Notes under the pieces: model-generated | Told to the model about the DNA's origin: nothing | The model's database searches: none | The model's input: only the letters and a program-made list of their open reading frames with translations | NCBI RefSeq assembly: GCF_002211445.1 | Contig: NZ_LSTO01000001.1 | Coordinates: 4,365,460 to 4,407,074 of the forward strand | Length of the DNA stretch: 41,615 nt | Reading direction: 5' to 3' | Source: Noviherbaspirillum denitrificans | Lineage (GTDB): Bacteria; Pseudomonadota; Gammaproteobacteria; Burkholderiales; Burkholderiaceae_D | Part shown: piece after piece, positions 9,596 through 18,707 of the stretch | How the letters are laid out: each line of letters opens with the position of its first letter | Numbering within the stretch: the stretch's first letter is position 1 | Program-made: the position numbers and the translations under genes

Positions 9596-10696
9596 ATGAA
9601 CGCGCAGCAAACATCGCCGATCACCTTGAACGTAGACCTGGGTGATCGCAGCTACCCCATTTCCATTGGACAATCGCTGTTGTCGGATGCCGCGCTCGTG
9701 ACGCGCCACATCGCCGGCAAGCGGGTTGCCGTTGTTACGAATACCACCGTCGGGCCGCTGTACCTGGATCGCCTGGTCGAACTCCTCAAGGGAGCGGGCA
9801 AGCAGGTCACAACCGTCGTTCTGCCGGATGGCGAAGAGGAAAAGAACTGGGCCAGCCTGATGCGCGTGTTCGACGTACTGCTGGAAGAGAAATGCGACCG
9901 CAAGACGACGCTGGTCGCGTTGGGCGGCGGCGTCATCGGCGACATGACGGGATTTGCGGCGGCGACCTACATGCGCGGCGTGCCGTTCGTGCAGGTGCCG
10001 ACCACGTTGCTGGCGCAGGTTGACTCATCCGTCGGCGGCAAGACCGGCATCAACCATCCGCTTGGCAAGAACATGATCGGCGCGTTTTACCAGCCGCAAG
10101 CCGTAATCGCCGATACCTCCACGCTGGATACGCTTCCCGACCGCGAGTTGTCCGCAGGACTGGCCGAAGTCATCAAGCACGGCGCCATCATCGATCCCGC
10201 CTTCTTCGACTGGATTGAATCGAATATCGGCAAGCTTGTCGGGCGCGACCCTGGCGCGCTCTCCTATGCGATCCAGCGTTCATGTGAGATCAAGGCCGAT
10301 GTCGTGCGCCAGGACGAGCGCGAGGGCGGGCTGCGCGCCATCCTCAATTTCGGGCACACCTTCGGCCACGCGATCGAAGCGGGACTCGGCTATGGCGATT
10401 GGCTGCACGGCGAGGCAGTCGGGTGCGGCATGGTCATGGCTGCCGACCTGTCGCATCGTCTCGGTTTCATCGACGCAGCCACGGCTGCGCGCCTGAATGC
10501 GCTGGTGAAGGCGGCAAACCTGCCTGCCGATGCTCCCGACCTTGGCGTCGAGCGCTGGCTGGAGCTGATGCAGGTCGATAAGAAGAACGAGGGCGGACAG
10601 ATCAAGTTCATCCTCCTCAAGCCCCTCGGCACTTCCGTCATCATGCCGGTGCCGCAGGATGTCCTGTTAGAAACCCTCAAGGCCTGCGTCCGGTAA
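9596..10696 (+). CDS. aroB: 3-dehydroquinate synthase
   Basis: Converts DAHP to 3-dehydroquinate, the second step of the shikimate pathway, using NAD and a divalent metal (usually Zn). The NAD-binding motif reads [19 protein letters not shown]. The substrate-binding segment is [20 protein letters not shown]. The metal ligands are expected in AEVIKHGAI (Glu) and in the [11 protein letters not shown] and LHGEAVGCG histidines. The 366 residues are complete and typical. It lies directly after aroK, and its TAA is followed with no gap by the ATG of the dNTPase gene, so the three probably share a transcript. Confidence 0.97.
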   Translation: MNAQQTSPITLNVDLGDRSYPISIGQSLLSDAALVTRHIAGKRVAVVTNTTVGPLYLDRLVELLKGAGKQVTTVVLPDGEEEKNWASLMRVFDVLLEEKCDRKTTLVALGGGVIGDMTGFAAATYMRGVPFVQVPTTLLAQVDSSVGGKTGINHPLGKNMIGAFYQPQAVIADTSTLDTLPDRELSAGLAEVIKHGAIIDPAFFDWIESNIGKLVGRDPGALSYAIQRSCEIKADVVRQDEREGGLRAILNFGHTFGHAIEAGLGYGDWLHGEAVGCGMVMAADLSHRLGFIDAATAARLNALVKAANLPADAPDLGVERWLELMQVDKKNEGGQIKFILLKPLGTSVIMPVPQDVLLETLKACVR

Positions 10697-11851
10697 ATGG
10701 ATTTTGAAGCCAACCTCGCACCTTATGCCGCGCGCTCCGCGGTATCGCGGGGAAGGCATTTCGCCGAACCAGCGCCGGCTTCACGCACCGAATTCCAGCG
10801 CGACCGTGACCGCATCATCCACTCGACCGCGTTCCGCCGGCTCGAGTACAAGACGCAGGTATTCGTCAACCACGAAGGCGACCTGTTCCGCACCCGGCTC
10901 ACGCACAGTATCGAAGTAGCGCAGATCGCGCGTTCGATTGCGCGCAACCTGCGGCTCAATGAAGACCTGGTCGAAGCGATATCACTCGCGCACGACCTCG
11001 GCCATACGCCGTTTGGTCACGCCGGCCAGGACGCATTGAATGCCTGCATGAAGGAATACGGTGGCTTCGAGCACAACCTGCAGAGCCTGCGGGTGGTCGA
11101 CAAGCTGGAGGAGCACTACGGTGCCTTCGATGGCCTGAACCTCATGTTCGAAACGCGCGAAGGCATCTTGAAGCATTGCTCGCTTGCCGTTGCGCAGACG
11201 CTGGGCGATGTCGGCCAGCGCTTTATCGACGGGAAGCAGCCGACGCTGGAAGCGCAGCTGGCAAACCTGGCGGACGAGATCGCGTACAACAATCACGACA
11301 TCGACGATGGCCTGCGCTCGGGTCTCCTGACGACAGCTCAGCTGAATGAAGTGGATTTCTATGCGCGCCATCGACGCGATGTGGAACAGGCATACCCGGG
11401 AATTGCCGGGCGGCGCGCCATACATGAGACCATCCGGCGCATGATCAATGCGCTGATCGTCGACCTGATCACGACATCAAGGGCACGCATAGACGCGGCA
11501 CACCCTGCATCAGTAGAAGACGTGCGCGATGCACAGCCCATGATCGCGTTCTCGGACGAAATGAACCGCGACGCCGCGCAATTGAAGGTCTTCCTGCGGC
11601 ATAACCTGTACCGGCATTACCAGGTCAACCGCATGACCAGCAAGGCGCGGCGCATTATCCGAGAAATGTTTGACGCATTCATGGGCGAGCCGCGGTTGCT
11701 GCCGCCCGACTACCAGACGGGCTTGCGCGATGGTGCGAGTGCGGATCAGGTGGCGCACCAGGCGCGCAAGGTGGCCGACTATATCGCCGGCATGACCGAC
11801 CGCTATGCGATGCGCGAGCACCGTCGCCTGTTCACGATCGAAGAAGCCTAG
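10697..11851 (+). CDS. dgt: Deoxyguanosinetriphosphate triphosphohydrolase-like dNTPase
   Basis: HD-domain enzyme that hydrolyses dNTPs to deoxynucleosides and triphosphate and helps balance nucleotide pools. HD-domain metal ligands are seen in [13 protein letters not shown] (His70) and [15 protein letters not shown] (His99-Asp100), with [13 protein letters not shown] further on carrying the last aspartate. The 384 residues match the shorter Dgt-like clade rather than the 505-residue E. coli Dgt. The ATG directly follows the aroB stop. The 3' end overlaps the convergent hydrolase gene by four bases (11848-11851). aroK-aroB-dgt is a familiar betaproteobacterial order. Confidence 0.93.
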   Translation: MDFEANLAPYAARSAVSRGRHFAEPAPASRTEFQRDRDRIIHSTAFRRLEYKTQVFVNHEGDLFRTRLTHSIEVAQIARSIARNLRLNEDLVEAISLAHDLGHTPFGHAGQDALNACMKEYGGFEHNLQSLRVVDKLEEHYGAFDGLNLMFETREGILKHCSLAVAQTLGDVGQRFIDGKQPTLEAQLANLADEIAYNNHDIDDGLRSGLLTTAQLNEVDFYARHRRDVEQAYPGIAGRRAIHETIRRMINALIVDLITTSRARIDAAHPASVEDVRDAQPMIAFSDEMNRDAAQLKVFLRHNLYRHYQVNRMTSKARRIIREMFDAFMGEPRLLPPDYQTGLRDGASADQVAHQARKVADYIAGMTDRYAMREHRRLFTIEEA

Positions 11852-12933
11852 TCGAGCGTCCTCAGCGGATGCGCATGCGCCGGCCACGCCGGTTCAAAGA
11901 AGCCTTCGACCATCTCCTTGCTGACGTCCTCCAGCTGAGCCGGCGACCACTTCGGCGCATTATCCTTGTCGATGACAACCGACCGGATGCCTTCCAGCAC
12001 CTCACCGTTTTCGAAACTGCGGCGCACCATCGTGCGCTCCATGCGCAGGCATTCCGCCACGCTCATGGTCTTGCCCTTGCGCAGTTGCGACAGGGTGACG
12101 CACATCATCAGCGGTGAGCGCTTGTTCATGGTGTCGATCGTCTTCCTGGCGAAGGCACTGTCATCCCGTGACAGCGAGGCGACGATGGACGTGACATCAT
12201 CGTGCGCGAAATGGCGATCGATGGTCGCGCGTTCCGCGGCAAGTAAGCCTGCAGCGACTTGCGACTGGAAGCGTGCCGCGAACTCACGTATGGCTTGCGG
12301 CAGGCGGGACGAGTCCGCCGATTCCAGCAGTTCAGACAGTCCAGGAAGCTCGGACGCCGGCACGAACACATCTGCAAGGCCCGCGTACAGCGCATCGGCG
12401 GCACCGATTACTTCACCCGTGACGCCAAGGTAGGTACCGATCTCGCCCGGGACGCGCGACAGGAAATAGCCGCCACCGACATCCGGGAACAGGCCGATGT
12501 TCACCTCGGGCATCGCCATTTTCGTGCGGTCCGTAACGATGCGCATGCGGTTGGTTTCTCCACCTTGTGCCACACCCATGCCGCCGCCCATCACGATGCC
12601 GTCCATCAGCGCCACGTAGGGCTTCGGATAGAAGTGGATCAGATGGTTCAGTGCGTACTCTTCAGTGAAGAAATCTTCCAGCAGTGCGCTGCCGCCCTGC
12701 GGTGTCGCGCGGCCCGCATCGTAGAAGAACCGGATGTCCCCGCCGGCGCAGAATGCGCGTTCGCTGCTGCTGCGGATCACTACCGCCTGCACGGCGCTGT
12801 CGTCGCGCCAGGCGAGAAGTGCCGAGGTTATTGCCCGCACCATGTCAAGCGACAGGGAGTTCAGTGCCTTCGGGCGGTCGAGGGTGATGAAGCCGATGTT
12901 GTTCTTGATGCGGGTGTGGACGAATTCAGTCAT
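11848..12933 (-). CDS. Enoyl-CoA hydratase/isomerase family, 3-hydroxyisobutyryl-CoA hydrolase type
   Basis: Crotonase-fold enzyme, most like HIBCH, which hydrolyses 3-hydroxyisobutyryl-CoA in valine breakdown. The first oxyanion motif is [14 protein letters not shown] (about 61-74). The second is [14 protein letters not shown] (about 112-125). The HIBCH-specific catalytic segment [20 protein letters not shown] follows, with Glu143 and Asp151. The C-terminal half contains the HIBCH extension with [18 protein letters not shown]. The length of 361 residues supports HIBCH over simple enoyl-CoA hydratases (about 260). It stands alone, convergent with dgt, and has no valine-pathway neighbour here. 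The exact substrate is inferred. Confidence 0.9.
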   Translation of the reverse strand: MTEFVHTRIKNNIGFITLDRPKALNSLSLDMVRAITSALLAWRDDSAVQAVVIRSSSERAFCAGGDIRFFYDAGRATPQGGSALLEDFFTEEYALNHLIHFYPKPYVALMDGIVMGGGMGVAQGGETNRMRIVTDRTKMAMPEVNIGLFPDVGGGYFLSRVPGEIGTYLGVTGEVIGAADALYAGLADVFVPASELPGLSELLESADSSRLPQAIREFAARFQSQVAAGLLAAERATIDRHFAHDDVTSIVASLSRDDSAFARKTIDTMNKRSPLMMCVTLSQLRKGKTMSVAECLRMERTMVRRSFENGEVLEGIRSVVIDKDNAPKWSPAQLEDVSKEMVEGFFEPAWPAHAHPLRTLD

Positions 12934-13023
12934 GGCTGTCGATGGATTGCGGAATGCGGGTCATTGTATCGGCATTGCCGCAACGCTGCAGTCGCTCGCC
13001 CGACATTCGCCTTGCAGGCGATG

Positions 13024-13056
13024 GGCAATAAAAAAGGGCGCATCCAATGCGCCCTT
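13024..13056 (-). terminator. Intrinsic terminator of the kdsD-hpf operon
   Basis: Read on the minus strand, a 9-base stem (AAGGGCGCA at 13034-13042 pairing with TGCGCCCTT at 13048-13056, loop of 5) is followed by a run of six T. It lies about 30 bases past the hpf stop, so it ends the minus-strand operon. Confidence 0.9.
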
Positions 13057-13087
13057 GATCATTCCGGCACCGGGCCGATGAGAGTTT

Positions 13088-13435
13088 TTACGCAGAGGCC
13101 GACACGTCGGGCATGCGCTTGAAGGTTTCGTGCTGGTGGTCCTGGATCTTGGTCTTGTACTTGAGTACCTGACGGTCCAGTTTGTCAATCAGCGTGTCGA
13201 TCGCCGCGTACAGGTCTTCCGCAAAACTCTCCACGTGAATGACGTTGCCCCGTAGTCGCAGATTCACTTCTGCTCTCTGTCTCTTGTCCTTTTCCGAAGG
13301 TTTTTCCACACCCAAGATGACTGCGATATCAATGACATGATCGAAATGGCGGATGATGCGTTCCAGCTTGTTCTCCACGTAGTCGCGGATGGCCGGTGTC
13401 AATTCGAGGTGATGTCCACTGATGGTCAGATTCAT
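13088..13435 (-). CDS. hpf: Ribosome hibernation promoting factor, short form (YhbH/HPF)
   Basis: Binds the 30S decoding region in stationary phase and promotes inactive ribosome dimers. The N-terminus [24 protein letters not shown] and the beta-alpha-beta-beta-beta-alpha domain (about 1-100), with the charged [16 protein letters not shown] segment and the [17 protein letters not shown] helix, are typical of the family. At 115 residues it lacks the C-terminal dimerisation domain of long HPF. It lies directly downstream of rpoN, the conserved place of this gene in proteobacteria, and is closed by an intrinsic terminator. Confidence 0.95.
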   Translation of the reverse strand: MNLTISGHHLELTPAIRDYVENKLERIIRHFDHVIDIAVILGVEKPSEKDKRQRAEVNLRLRGNVIHVESFAEDLYAAIDTLIDKLDRQVLKYKTKIQDHQHETFKRMPDVSASA

Positions 13436-13527
13436 ACAGCGCTCCTATGGATGGTGTCGCTGGAGGTTCAAGTGTGCCCGCGCAGGCGAGCTACGCTGAA
13501 CACAGCAACTGCACTACAACACGGGTA

Positions 13528-15024
13528 CTACAGGGATTTGCGCAGATTGACTGGAGGGATTTTCAGGGCTTCGCGATATTTCGCGACGGTGCGTCGTGCC
13601 ACGACCATGCCTTGCTCCCCCAACATATCCGCGATCTTGCTGTCTGAGAATGGATTCTTGGGGTCTTCTGCTCCTATCAATTGTTTGATCAGCGCGCGGA
13701 TCGCCGTCGATGAAGCTTCACCCCCCGCTTCGGTGGCGACATGGCTGCCGAAGAAGTACTTCAACTCGAACATGCCGTGGGGGGTCAGCATGTATTTCTG
13801 AGTTGTCACACGGGAAATAGTACTCTCGTGTAAACCAAGTGTATCAGCAATTTCACGCAAGACAAGAGGGCGCATGGCGACTGCGCCGTGGGAGAAAAAG
13901 TTGCGTTGGCGGTCGACGATTGCCTGCGCCACGCGCAGGATCGTGTCGAAACGCTGGCGCATGTTTTTGATCAGCCATTTCGCTTCCTGCAGCTGGGAAG
14001 TAAGCGATCCCTCACCCTTGCTTTGCTTGAGGATATTGGCGTACAGGGCATTCACGCGCAGGCGCGGCATGACGTCATGATTGAGGAAGACTTGCCAGCC
14101 GTTCTTTGTCTTCTTGACAATCACGTCGGGCACAACGTAATCGGAAGCGTCCGATGCGAACAGCGCGCCGGGGTGGGGATTGCATTGGCGGATCACATGC
14201 TGTGCTTCACGCAGGTCTTCCTCGTCGCAGTCGAGTGCCTTCTTCAGTTTGTTGAAGTCGCGCTGCGCGAACAGCGGCAAGTGGTTTTCCACGATCTCCA
14301 GCGCGCGGCGGCGCGTCACGAGCGGTACCTTCGGAAAGCGGCGGATCTGGAGCGAGAGGCATTCGGACGCGTTGCGTGCGCCGACACCAGCCGGATCGAA
14401 GCTTTGCACGAGTTTCAGCGCGACTGCCAGTTCTTCCAGTTCGACTTCCAGCTCTTCCGGCAGGCGTGCGTGGATTTCCTCGATCGGTTCCTCGAGATAG
14501 CCGTTGTCGTCAAGCGCATCGACGATCAGCTCGACGAGCGCGCGGTCACGCGCTTCGCGAACGGTCACGCGCATCTGTTCAAGCAGGTGTTCACGCAGGG
14601 TGACTTCATGCGCTTCCAGCTGCGGGCGCGCATCGTCGTCTTCCGGCGCTTTCGATGTGCGTGCGACGTCGTCGAAGCTCCAGTCGCTGTCGCCGGAGCC
14701 GCCGTCTGCGTTTTCGCCGCCGCCTTCAAAGCCGCCTTCGGGTTCTTCTGGGCCGGAGGAGGAGGGCGCGCTGCTCTCTGCTGCGGGGGCTTCCGAAGTG
14801 CTTCCGTTGGCCGTGCCCGTGGCGCTGATCGCGCCGTCAGCAAGCAGGCGCACCGAATGGTCGAGCGGGTCGTCCACGCGCTCCAGCATCGGATTGTCCG
14901 AGAGGATCTGTTCCAGCTCCTGGTGCAGCTCGAGCGTCGACAGCTGCAGCAGCCGGATCGACTGTTGCAGCTGAGGCGTCAGCGCCAGATGTTGCGATAT
15001 GCGAAGTTGGAGTGTTTGTTTCAT
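13528..15024 (-). CDS. rpoN: RNA polymerase sigma-54 factor
   Basis: Directs RNA polymerase to -24/-12 promoters that need AAA+ activators. Region I is the Gln/Leu-rich start [22 protein letters not shown]. An acidic, Ser/Gly-rich region II spans about 60-130. The core-binding domain follows. The C-terminal DNA-binding part has the helix-turn-helix [16 protein letters not shown] and the RpoN box [10 protein letters not shown] about 20 residues before the end. Starting at 15024 gives 498 residues and the canonical N-terminus; an upstream in-frame start (15096) would add 24 unlike residues. It lies between lptB and hpf, the conserved order. Sigma-54 commonly controls pilin genes, so there may be a link to the pil operon (inference). 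Confidence 0.97.
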   Translation of the reverse strand: MKQTLQLRISQHLALTPQLQQSIRLLQLSTLELHQELEQILSDNPMLERVDDPLDHSVRLLADGAISATGTANGSTSEAPAAESSAPSSSGPEEPEGGFEGGGENADGGSGDSDWSFDDVARTSKAPEDDDARPQLEAHEVTLREHLLEQMRVTVREARDRALVELIVDALDDNGYLEEPIEEIHARLPEELEVELEELAVALKLVQSFDPAGVGARNASECLSLQIRRFPKVPLVTRRRALEIVENHLPLFAQRDFNKLKKALDCDEEDLREAQHVIRQCNPHPGALFASDASDYVVPDVIVKKTKNGWQVFLNHDVMPRLRVNALYANILKQSKGEGSLTSQLQEAKWLIKNMRQRFDTILRVAQAIVDRQRNFFSHGAVAMRPLVLREIADTLGLHESTISRVTTQKYMLTPHGMFELKYFFGSHVATEAGGEASSTAIRALIKQLIGAEDPKNPFSDSKIADMLGEQGMVVARRTVAKYREALKIPPVNLRKSL

Positions 15025-15043
15025 ACGTTCTGGTCTTCTTCCA

Positions 15044-15784
15044 TTACATCCGGAAGTGCTCACCCAAATACACGCGCCGTACCGACTCGTTCGCAATGAT
15101 GTCGTCGGGGCGGCCGCTTGCCAGGACGGAGCCCTGGTTGATGATATAGGCCCGGTCGCAAATACCCAAGGTTTCCCGTACGTTGTGGTCAGTAATCAAC
15201 ACACCGATGCCGCGCTCCTTGAGGAAGCGCACGATACGCTGGATCTCGATCACCGCGATCGGATCGACGCCGGCAAACGGTTCGTCGAGAAGCACGAAGC
15301 GCGGATTGGTCGCGAGCGCGCGCGCAATTTCCACGCGCCGGCGTTCGCCGCCCGACAGCGACAGCGCCTGGTTCTCGCGCAGGCGCTCGATCTGGAGTTC
15401 GGCCAGCAGCGTGTTGAGGCGCTTTTCGATTTCCGCTTTCGGCAGCGGCTTGTCGTCGATGCGTTGCAATTCCAGCACCGCGCGGATGTTGTCTTCCACG
15501 CTGAGCTTGCGGAATACCGATGCTTCCTGCGGCAGATAGGACAGGCCGAGCGTTGCCCGCCGGTGGATCGGCAGGCGCGAAATACCCACGCCATTGAGGT
15601 CGATCTCGCCCGCGTCCGAAGGCACAAGGCCGACGATCATGTAAAACGATGTCGTCTTGCCGGCGCCGTTCGGGCCGAGCAAGCCGACCACTTCGCCGCT
15701 CGCGACTTGCAGCGAGACGTCGCGCACCACCTGGCGCGTACCGTAGCTCTTTTGCAGACCGTTGACTACCAGTGTGCTCGTCAT
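15044..15784 (-). CDS. lptB: LPS export ABC transporter ATP-binding protein LptB
   Basis: Cytoplasmic ATPase of the LptB2FGC complex that extracts LPS from the inner membrane. Walker A is [10 protein letters not shown] (about 37-46). The Q-loop lies in [13 protein letters not shown]. The ABC signature is [15 protein letters not shown], Walker B is [13 protein letters not shown] and the switch histidine is in [11 protein letters not shown]. Starting at 15784 gives 246 residues, as expected; a longer frame to 15925 would add 47 residues that overlap lptA. The start is one base after the lptA stop. LptF/LptG are not in the window. Confidence 0.97.
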   Translation of the reverse strand: MTSTLVVNGLQKSYGTRQVVRDVSLQVASGEVVGLLGPNGAGKTTSFYMIVGLVPSDAGEIDLNGVGISRLPIHRRATLGLSYLPQEASVFRKLSVEDNIRAVLELQRIDDKPLPKAEIEKRLNTLLAELQIERLRENQALSLSGGERRRVEIARALATNPRFVLLDEPFAGVDPIAVIEIQRIVRFLKERGIGVLITDHNVRETLGICDRAYIINQGSVLASGRPDDIIANESVRRVYLGEHFRM

Positions 15785-15785
15785 C

Positions 15786-16331
15786 TCACTTTTCCTTCGA
15801 TTCAGAGCGTGGCTGGATGACAGCCTTGATGCGTCCGCCACCCGGCTTGTTGCCGGAGGCCGTGTTGTTGACGGTGAAGAATTCGGCGCGGCTGTCATAG
15901 GAAATGAATTCGCCTTCCACTTCATCGGTGGGCTTCGTGCCTTCGAGACGGCGCATCTTTGCCTTCGAGAACAGTTTCACCATCTCGGCCTTGCCATCGT
16001 ATTCGATGCGCTCTGCCTCGCCTTCCATCCACTGGTTCGGGCCGGCGTCGCGCTTTTGGCGGAAGGTGGCGACGCCGCCCGGGCGTGCATACAACGTCGC
16101 AAACTGGTAACCCGCCGCATCCTGCGACACCACCAGCTTGTTGGCGCGCATGATCAGCGTACCGCGCGTCAGGACCACGTTGCCGGTAAAGGTATTGACC
16201 TGCTTGACGTCGTCATAGGCCATCTGGTCGGCCTCGACATTGGTCGGCTTGTCGGAGTCGGCTTTTTCCGCGTGCGCATTGCCTGCAGCCAGCGCGAACA
16301 GCGTCAACAGCAACAAGAAGAAACGTTTCAT
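15786..16331 (-). CDS. lptA: Periplasmic LPS transport protein LptA
   Basis: Periplasmic bridge protein that carries LPS between LptC and LptD. A cleavable signal peptide ([21 protein letters not shown]) is followed by one OstA/LptA beta-jellyroll domain with the conserved [22 protein letters not shown] strand pattern. Starting at 16331 gives 181 residues, normal for the family; the open frame to 16373 would put 14 polar residues ahead of the signal peptide. It lies between lptC and lptB. The C-terminal stretch is Gly/Arg/Lys-rich. Confidence 0.95.
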   Translation of the reverse strand: MKRFFLLLLTLFALAAGNAHAEKADSDKPTNVEADQMAYDDVKQVNTFTGNVVLTRGTLIMRANKLVVSQDAAGYQFATLYARPGGVATFRQKRDAGPNQWMEGEAERIEYDGKAEMVKLFSKAKMRRLEGTKPTDEVEGEFISYDSRAEFFTVNNTASGNKPGGGRIKAVIQPRSESKEK

Positions 16332-16369
16332 GAAAGATCTCGAATGTGATGCATCAAAGTTATACCGGA

Positions 16370-16951
16370 TCACCGCTGCCGGGCTTGATACGTGCCATGA
16401 ACATTGCTGGTCAGGTTGAGTTCCCGCGTCGCATTGTTCGCCAGCATGCCTGTTCCCGTCAGCCTCGCGCGATCCGTCGTGATTTCCACCGGCCTGTCGG
16501 TTTTCATCACGTCATCGTCCGGCAGCACCAGCATGTACTCGGTCCGGATGTGGACCGATTGCGACGTCGGCGTAGCTGGCCTGTCCATCTGCACGTTGTC
16601 ATACAGGTGCACCTTGCTGTTGTCGCTGTTGACGCTGCCGCGTTCGGCGCGGATCGTCGTCGGTGCTTCCGGATTGCTGATGTTGCGCATAACCGGCTTG
16701 ACGATATCGTAGGAATCGTCCTGCGGATTGTGCGTGAGCCGGTCGCCGGCAACGTGGTATTTCGCGGCGCCCGTCTTCGACAGTTTCACGTAGCTGAATT
16801 TTTCGACGTAGAAATCCGGCTCGCTGCGTTGCGGACTCGGTAGCACCGTATCCGTTGCGCGGCGCATGACCTCATACAGCCAGAAGCTGGCCAGCGCCAG
16901 CACGACCAGCGGCGCGAGTGTCATGAAAAACCGGATGCGCCAGGGTCGCAT
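16370..16951 (-). CDS. lptC: LPS export protein LptC
   Basis: Bitopic inner-membrane protein that hands LPS from LptBFG to LptA. One N-terminal membrane helix (about 8-28, FFMTLAPLVVLALASFWLYEV) precedes a periplasmic LptC/OstA-type beta-jellyroll domain. Starting at 16951 (MRPWRIRFF) gives 193 residues, the usual size; the frame continues upstream to 17020 but would overlap kdsC. It starts 5 bases after the kdsC stop and is followed by lptA after about 40 bases. Confidence 0.93.
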   Translation of the reverse strand: MRPWRIRFFMTLAPLVVLALASFWLYEVMRRATDTVLPSPQRSEPDFYVEKFSYVKLSKTGAAKYHVAGDRLTHNPQDDSYDIVKPVMRNISNPEAPTTIRAERGSVNSDNSKVHLYDNVQMDRPATPTSQSVHIRTEYMLVLPDDDVMKTDRPVEITTDRARLTGTGMLANNATRELNLTSNVHGTYQARQR

Positions 16952-16956
16952 GGTCT

Positions 16957-17481
16957 CTACTTCAGGTAGGGCGCCAGCGCCGCTTCGTAATTGCCCTGGG
17001 CGCGCAGGATCAGGTCGCACAGCTCGCGTGCCGCGCCCTGGCCGCCGCCGGCCTTGGTGACATAGTGCACCCGCGATTTCACTTCGCCGTGGCCGTTCGG
17101 CACGCTTGCCGCAAAACCGACGCGCGTCAGGATCGGGAGGTCGATTACATCGTCGCCGACGAAGCCGCAGGCGGCCTTCGTCACACCGGTCTTTGCCAGC
17201 AATTCCTCGAAGGCTTCGAGTTTGTCATGCACGCCCTGGAACAGGTGCTCCACGCCGAGGTCCGCCGCGCGCCTGGCAACAATTGGCGACTTGCGCGCGC
17301 TGATGATCGCGGTGGCTACGCCTGACTGCTGCAACAGCTTGATGCCGTGGCCGTCGAGCACATTGAAGGTCTTGATCAGTTCGCCATCCGGCGCGTAATG
17401 CAGGCTGCCGTCGGTCAGGATGCCGTCGACATCGAAAATCATGAGCCTGACCCGCGCTGCCCTTGCCATTACGTCTTGCAT
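16957..17481 (-). CDS. kdsC: 3-deoxy-D-manno-octulosonate 8-phosphate phosphatase KdsC
   Basis: HAD-family phosphatase that releases Kdo from Kdo-8-phosphate for LPS core synthesis. Motif I is the nucleophile DVDGILTDG (about 17-25). Motif II is in AIISARKS and motif III/IV is GDDVIDLPILTRVG, with the two aspartates. The 174 residues fit the tetrameric capless C0-type HAD group. The start ATG overlaps the kdsD stop (TGATG), implying coupling; an ATG four codons later is also possible. Confidence 0.96.
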   Translation of the reverse strand: MQDVMARAARVRLMIFDVDGILTDGSLHYAPDGELIKTFNVLDGHGIKLLQQSGVATAIISARKSPIVARRAADLGVEHLFQGVHDKLEAFEELLAKTGVTKAACGFVGDDVIDLPILTRVGFAASVPNGHGEVKSRVHYVTKAGGGQGAARELCDLILRAQGNYEAALAPYLK

Positions 17482-18509
17482 CAGATCACCTTCGCATGGG
17501 TCAGGTCGTGGATGTGCAGCGCGCCGACCAGCTTGCCGTCGGCATCGGCCACCAGCAGCTGGTTGATGCGGAAATGTTCCATCAGCTCCACCGCTTCGAC
17601 GGCGAGTTGATCGGGATTGACGGTGCGCGGATTGGCGTGCATCACGTCGGACATCTTCAGCTTGTTGAAGTCCTGCACGTTCTCGATCAGGCGGCGCAGG
17701 TCGCCGTCGGTGAAGATGCCGATCGCGCGGCCCGCGTCGTCCACCACCGCCGTCATTGCCATGCCCTTGCGGGTGATTTCCAGCAGGGCGGTGGGCAGCG
17801 GCACGTCGGGTTTAACCGCGGGAACGGCGGCGCCGGAGCGCATCACGTCGCGCACATGGGTCAGCAGTCGTCGTCCAAGCGCGCCGCCGGGATGGGAGCG
17901 GGCGAAGTCTTCTTCGCGGAATCCGCGTGCGTCGAGCAGGGCCACAGCCAGCGCATCCCCCATCGCCAGCGTCGCCGTGGTACTGGCGGTCGGCGCCAGG
18001 TTGAGCGGGCAGGCTTCCTTGTCGACACGCACGTTGAGATGGACGTCGGCAAGCTGCGCCAGGCGGGAAGCGTCATTGCCGGTCATGGCAATCAGCTTGG
18101 CGCCCATGCGCTTGATGATGGGGATGATGGACACGAACTCGGCCGCTTCGCCGGAATACGAAATCGCAATGACGACATCGTTATCGGTGATCATGCCGAG
18201 GTCGCCGTGCAAGGCTTCGGCCGCGTGCACGAACAGCGCCGGGGTGCCGGTGGACGCCAGCGTTGCGGCGATCTTGCGCGCGATATGGCCAGACTTGCCG
18301 ATGCCGGAGACGACCACGCGCCCGGTGCATTGGATCAGCAAGGCCATGGCCTTGGCAAAACTGTCGTCCGGGCTGTCGGAGAGACGGGCCTTCAGCGCGA
18401 GCAGGGCGTCGGTTTCGATCTGGATCGTTTCGCGCGCGAGCTCGAGCGCACGCAGCGCCTTTTTCGCGTCGAAGTCTATCGGCAAGGATTTTGCATCGGT
18501 TACACTCAT
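17481..18509 (-). CDS. kdsD: Arabinose-5-phosphate isomerase KdsD
   Basis: Interconverts ribulose-5-phosphate and arabinose-5-phosphate, the first step to Kdo. The SIS domain (about 45-180) has GIGKSGHIARKIAATL and AISYSGEAAE; HAAEALHGDLGMI carries conserved histidines. Two CBS domains follow (about 215-270 and 280-340). At 342 residues it is of full length. It is the first gene of the minus-strand operon kdsD-kdsC-lptC-lptA-lptB-rpoN-hpf and diverges from the CPA2 antiporter gene. Confidence 0.96.
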   Translation of the reverse strand: MSVTDAKSLPIDFDAKKALRALELARETIQIETDALLALKARLSDSPDDSFAKAMALLIQCTGRVVVSGIGKSGHIARKIAATLASTGTPALFVHAAEALHGDLGMITDNDVVIAISYSGEAAEFVSIIPIIKRMGAKLIAMTGNDASRLAQLADVHLNVRVDKEACPLNLAPTASTTATLAMGDALAVALLDARGFREEDFARSHPGGALGRRLLTHVRDVMRSGAAVPAVKPDVPLPTALLEITRKGMAMTAVVDDAGRAIGIFTDGDLRRLIENVQDFNKLKMSDVMHANPRTVNPDQLAVEAVELMEHFRINQLLVADADGKLVGALHIHDLTHAKVI

Positions 18510-18707
18510 GCCGGAAGTATAAACGAATTACGAAAGCAAAAAATCTGCCAGTCACAACAAAAAATTCGGCTTTGAGGACGGTCAACGGCTGCTTTCTCGT
18601 CGTAAGTCCTTCATTCTTAAGGCAATCATGCAGGCATGCAAAAAACGTTGCCCGGCGTGAACAGGCGTTCATGCCTGCCCCCAATCGACCACTAGTTATA
18701 AGCATCC

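Noticed and set aside
13888-15099. Long plus-strand frame opposite rpoN
   Set aside because: The rpoN reading is certain; the opposite frame has no ribosome site or family signal.
17463-18575. Plus-strand frame opposite kdsD
   Set aside because: KdsD is complete on the minus strand; the opposite product is low-complexity His/Arg/Gly-rich.
18631-18677. CAGGCATG/CATGCCTG inverted repeat upstream of the antiporter gene
   Set aside because: Eight-base arms with a 31-base loop and no T-run or promoter link; too weak to call a regulatory site.
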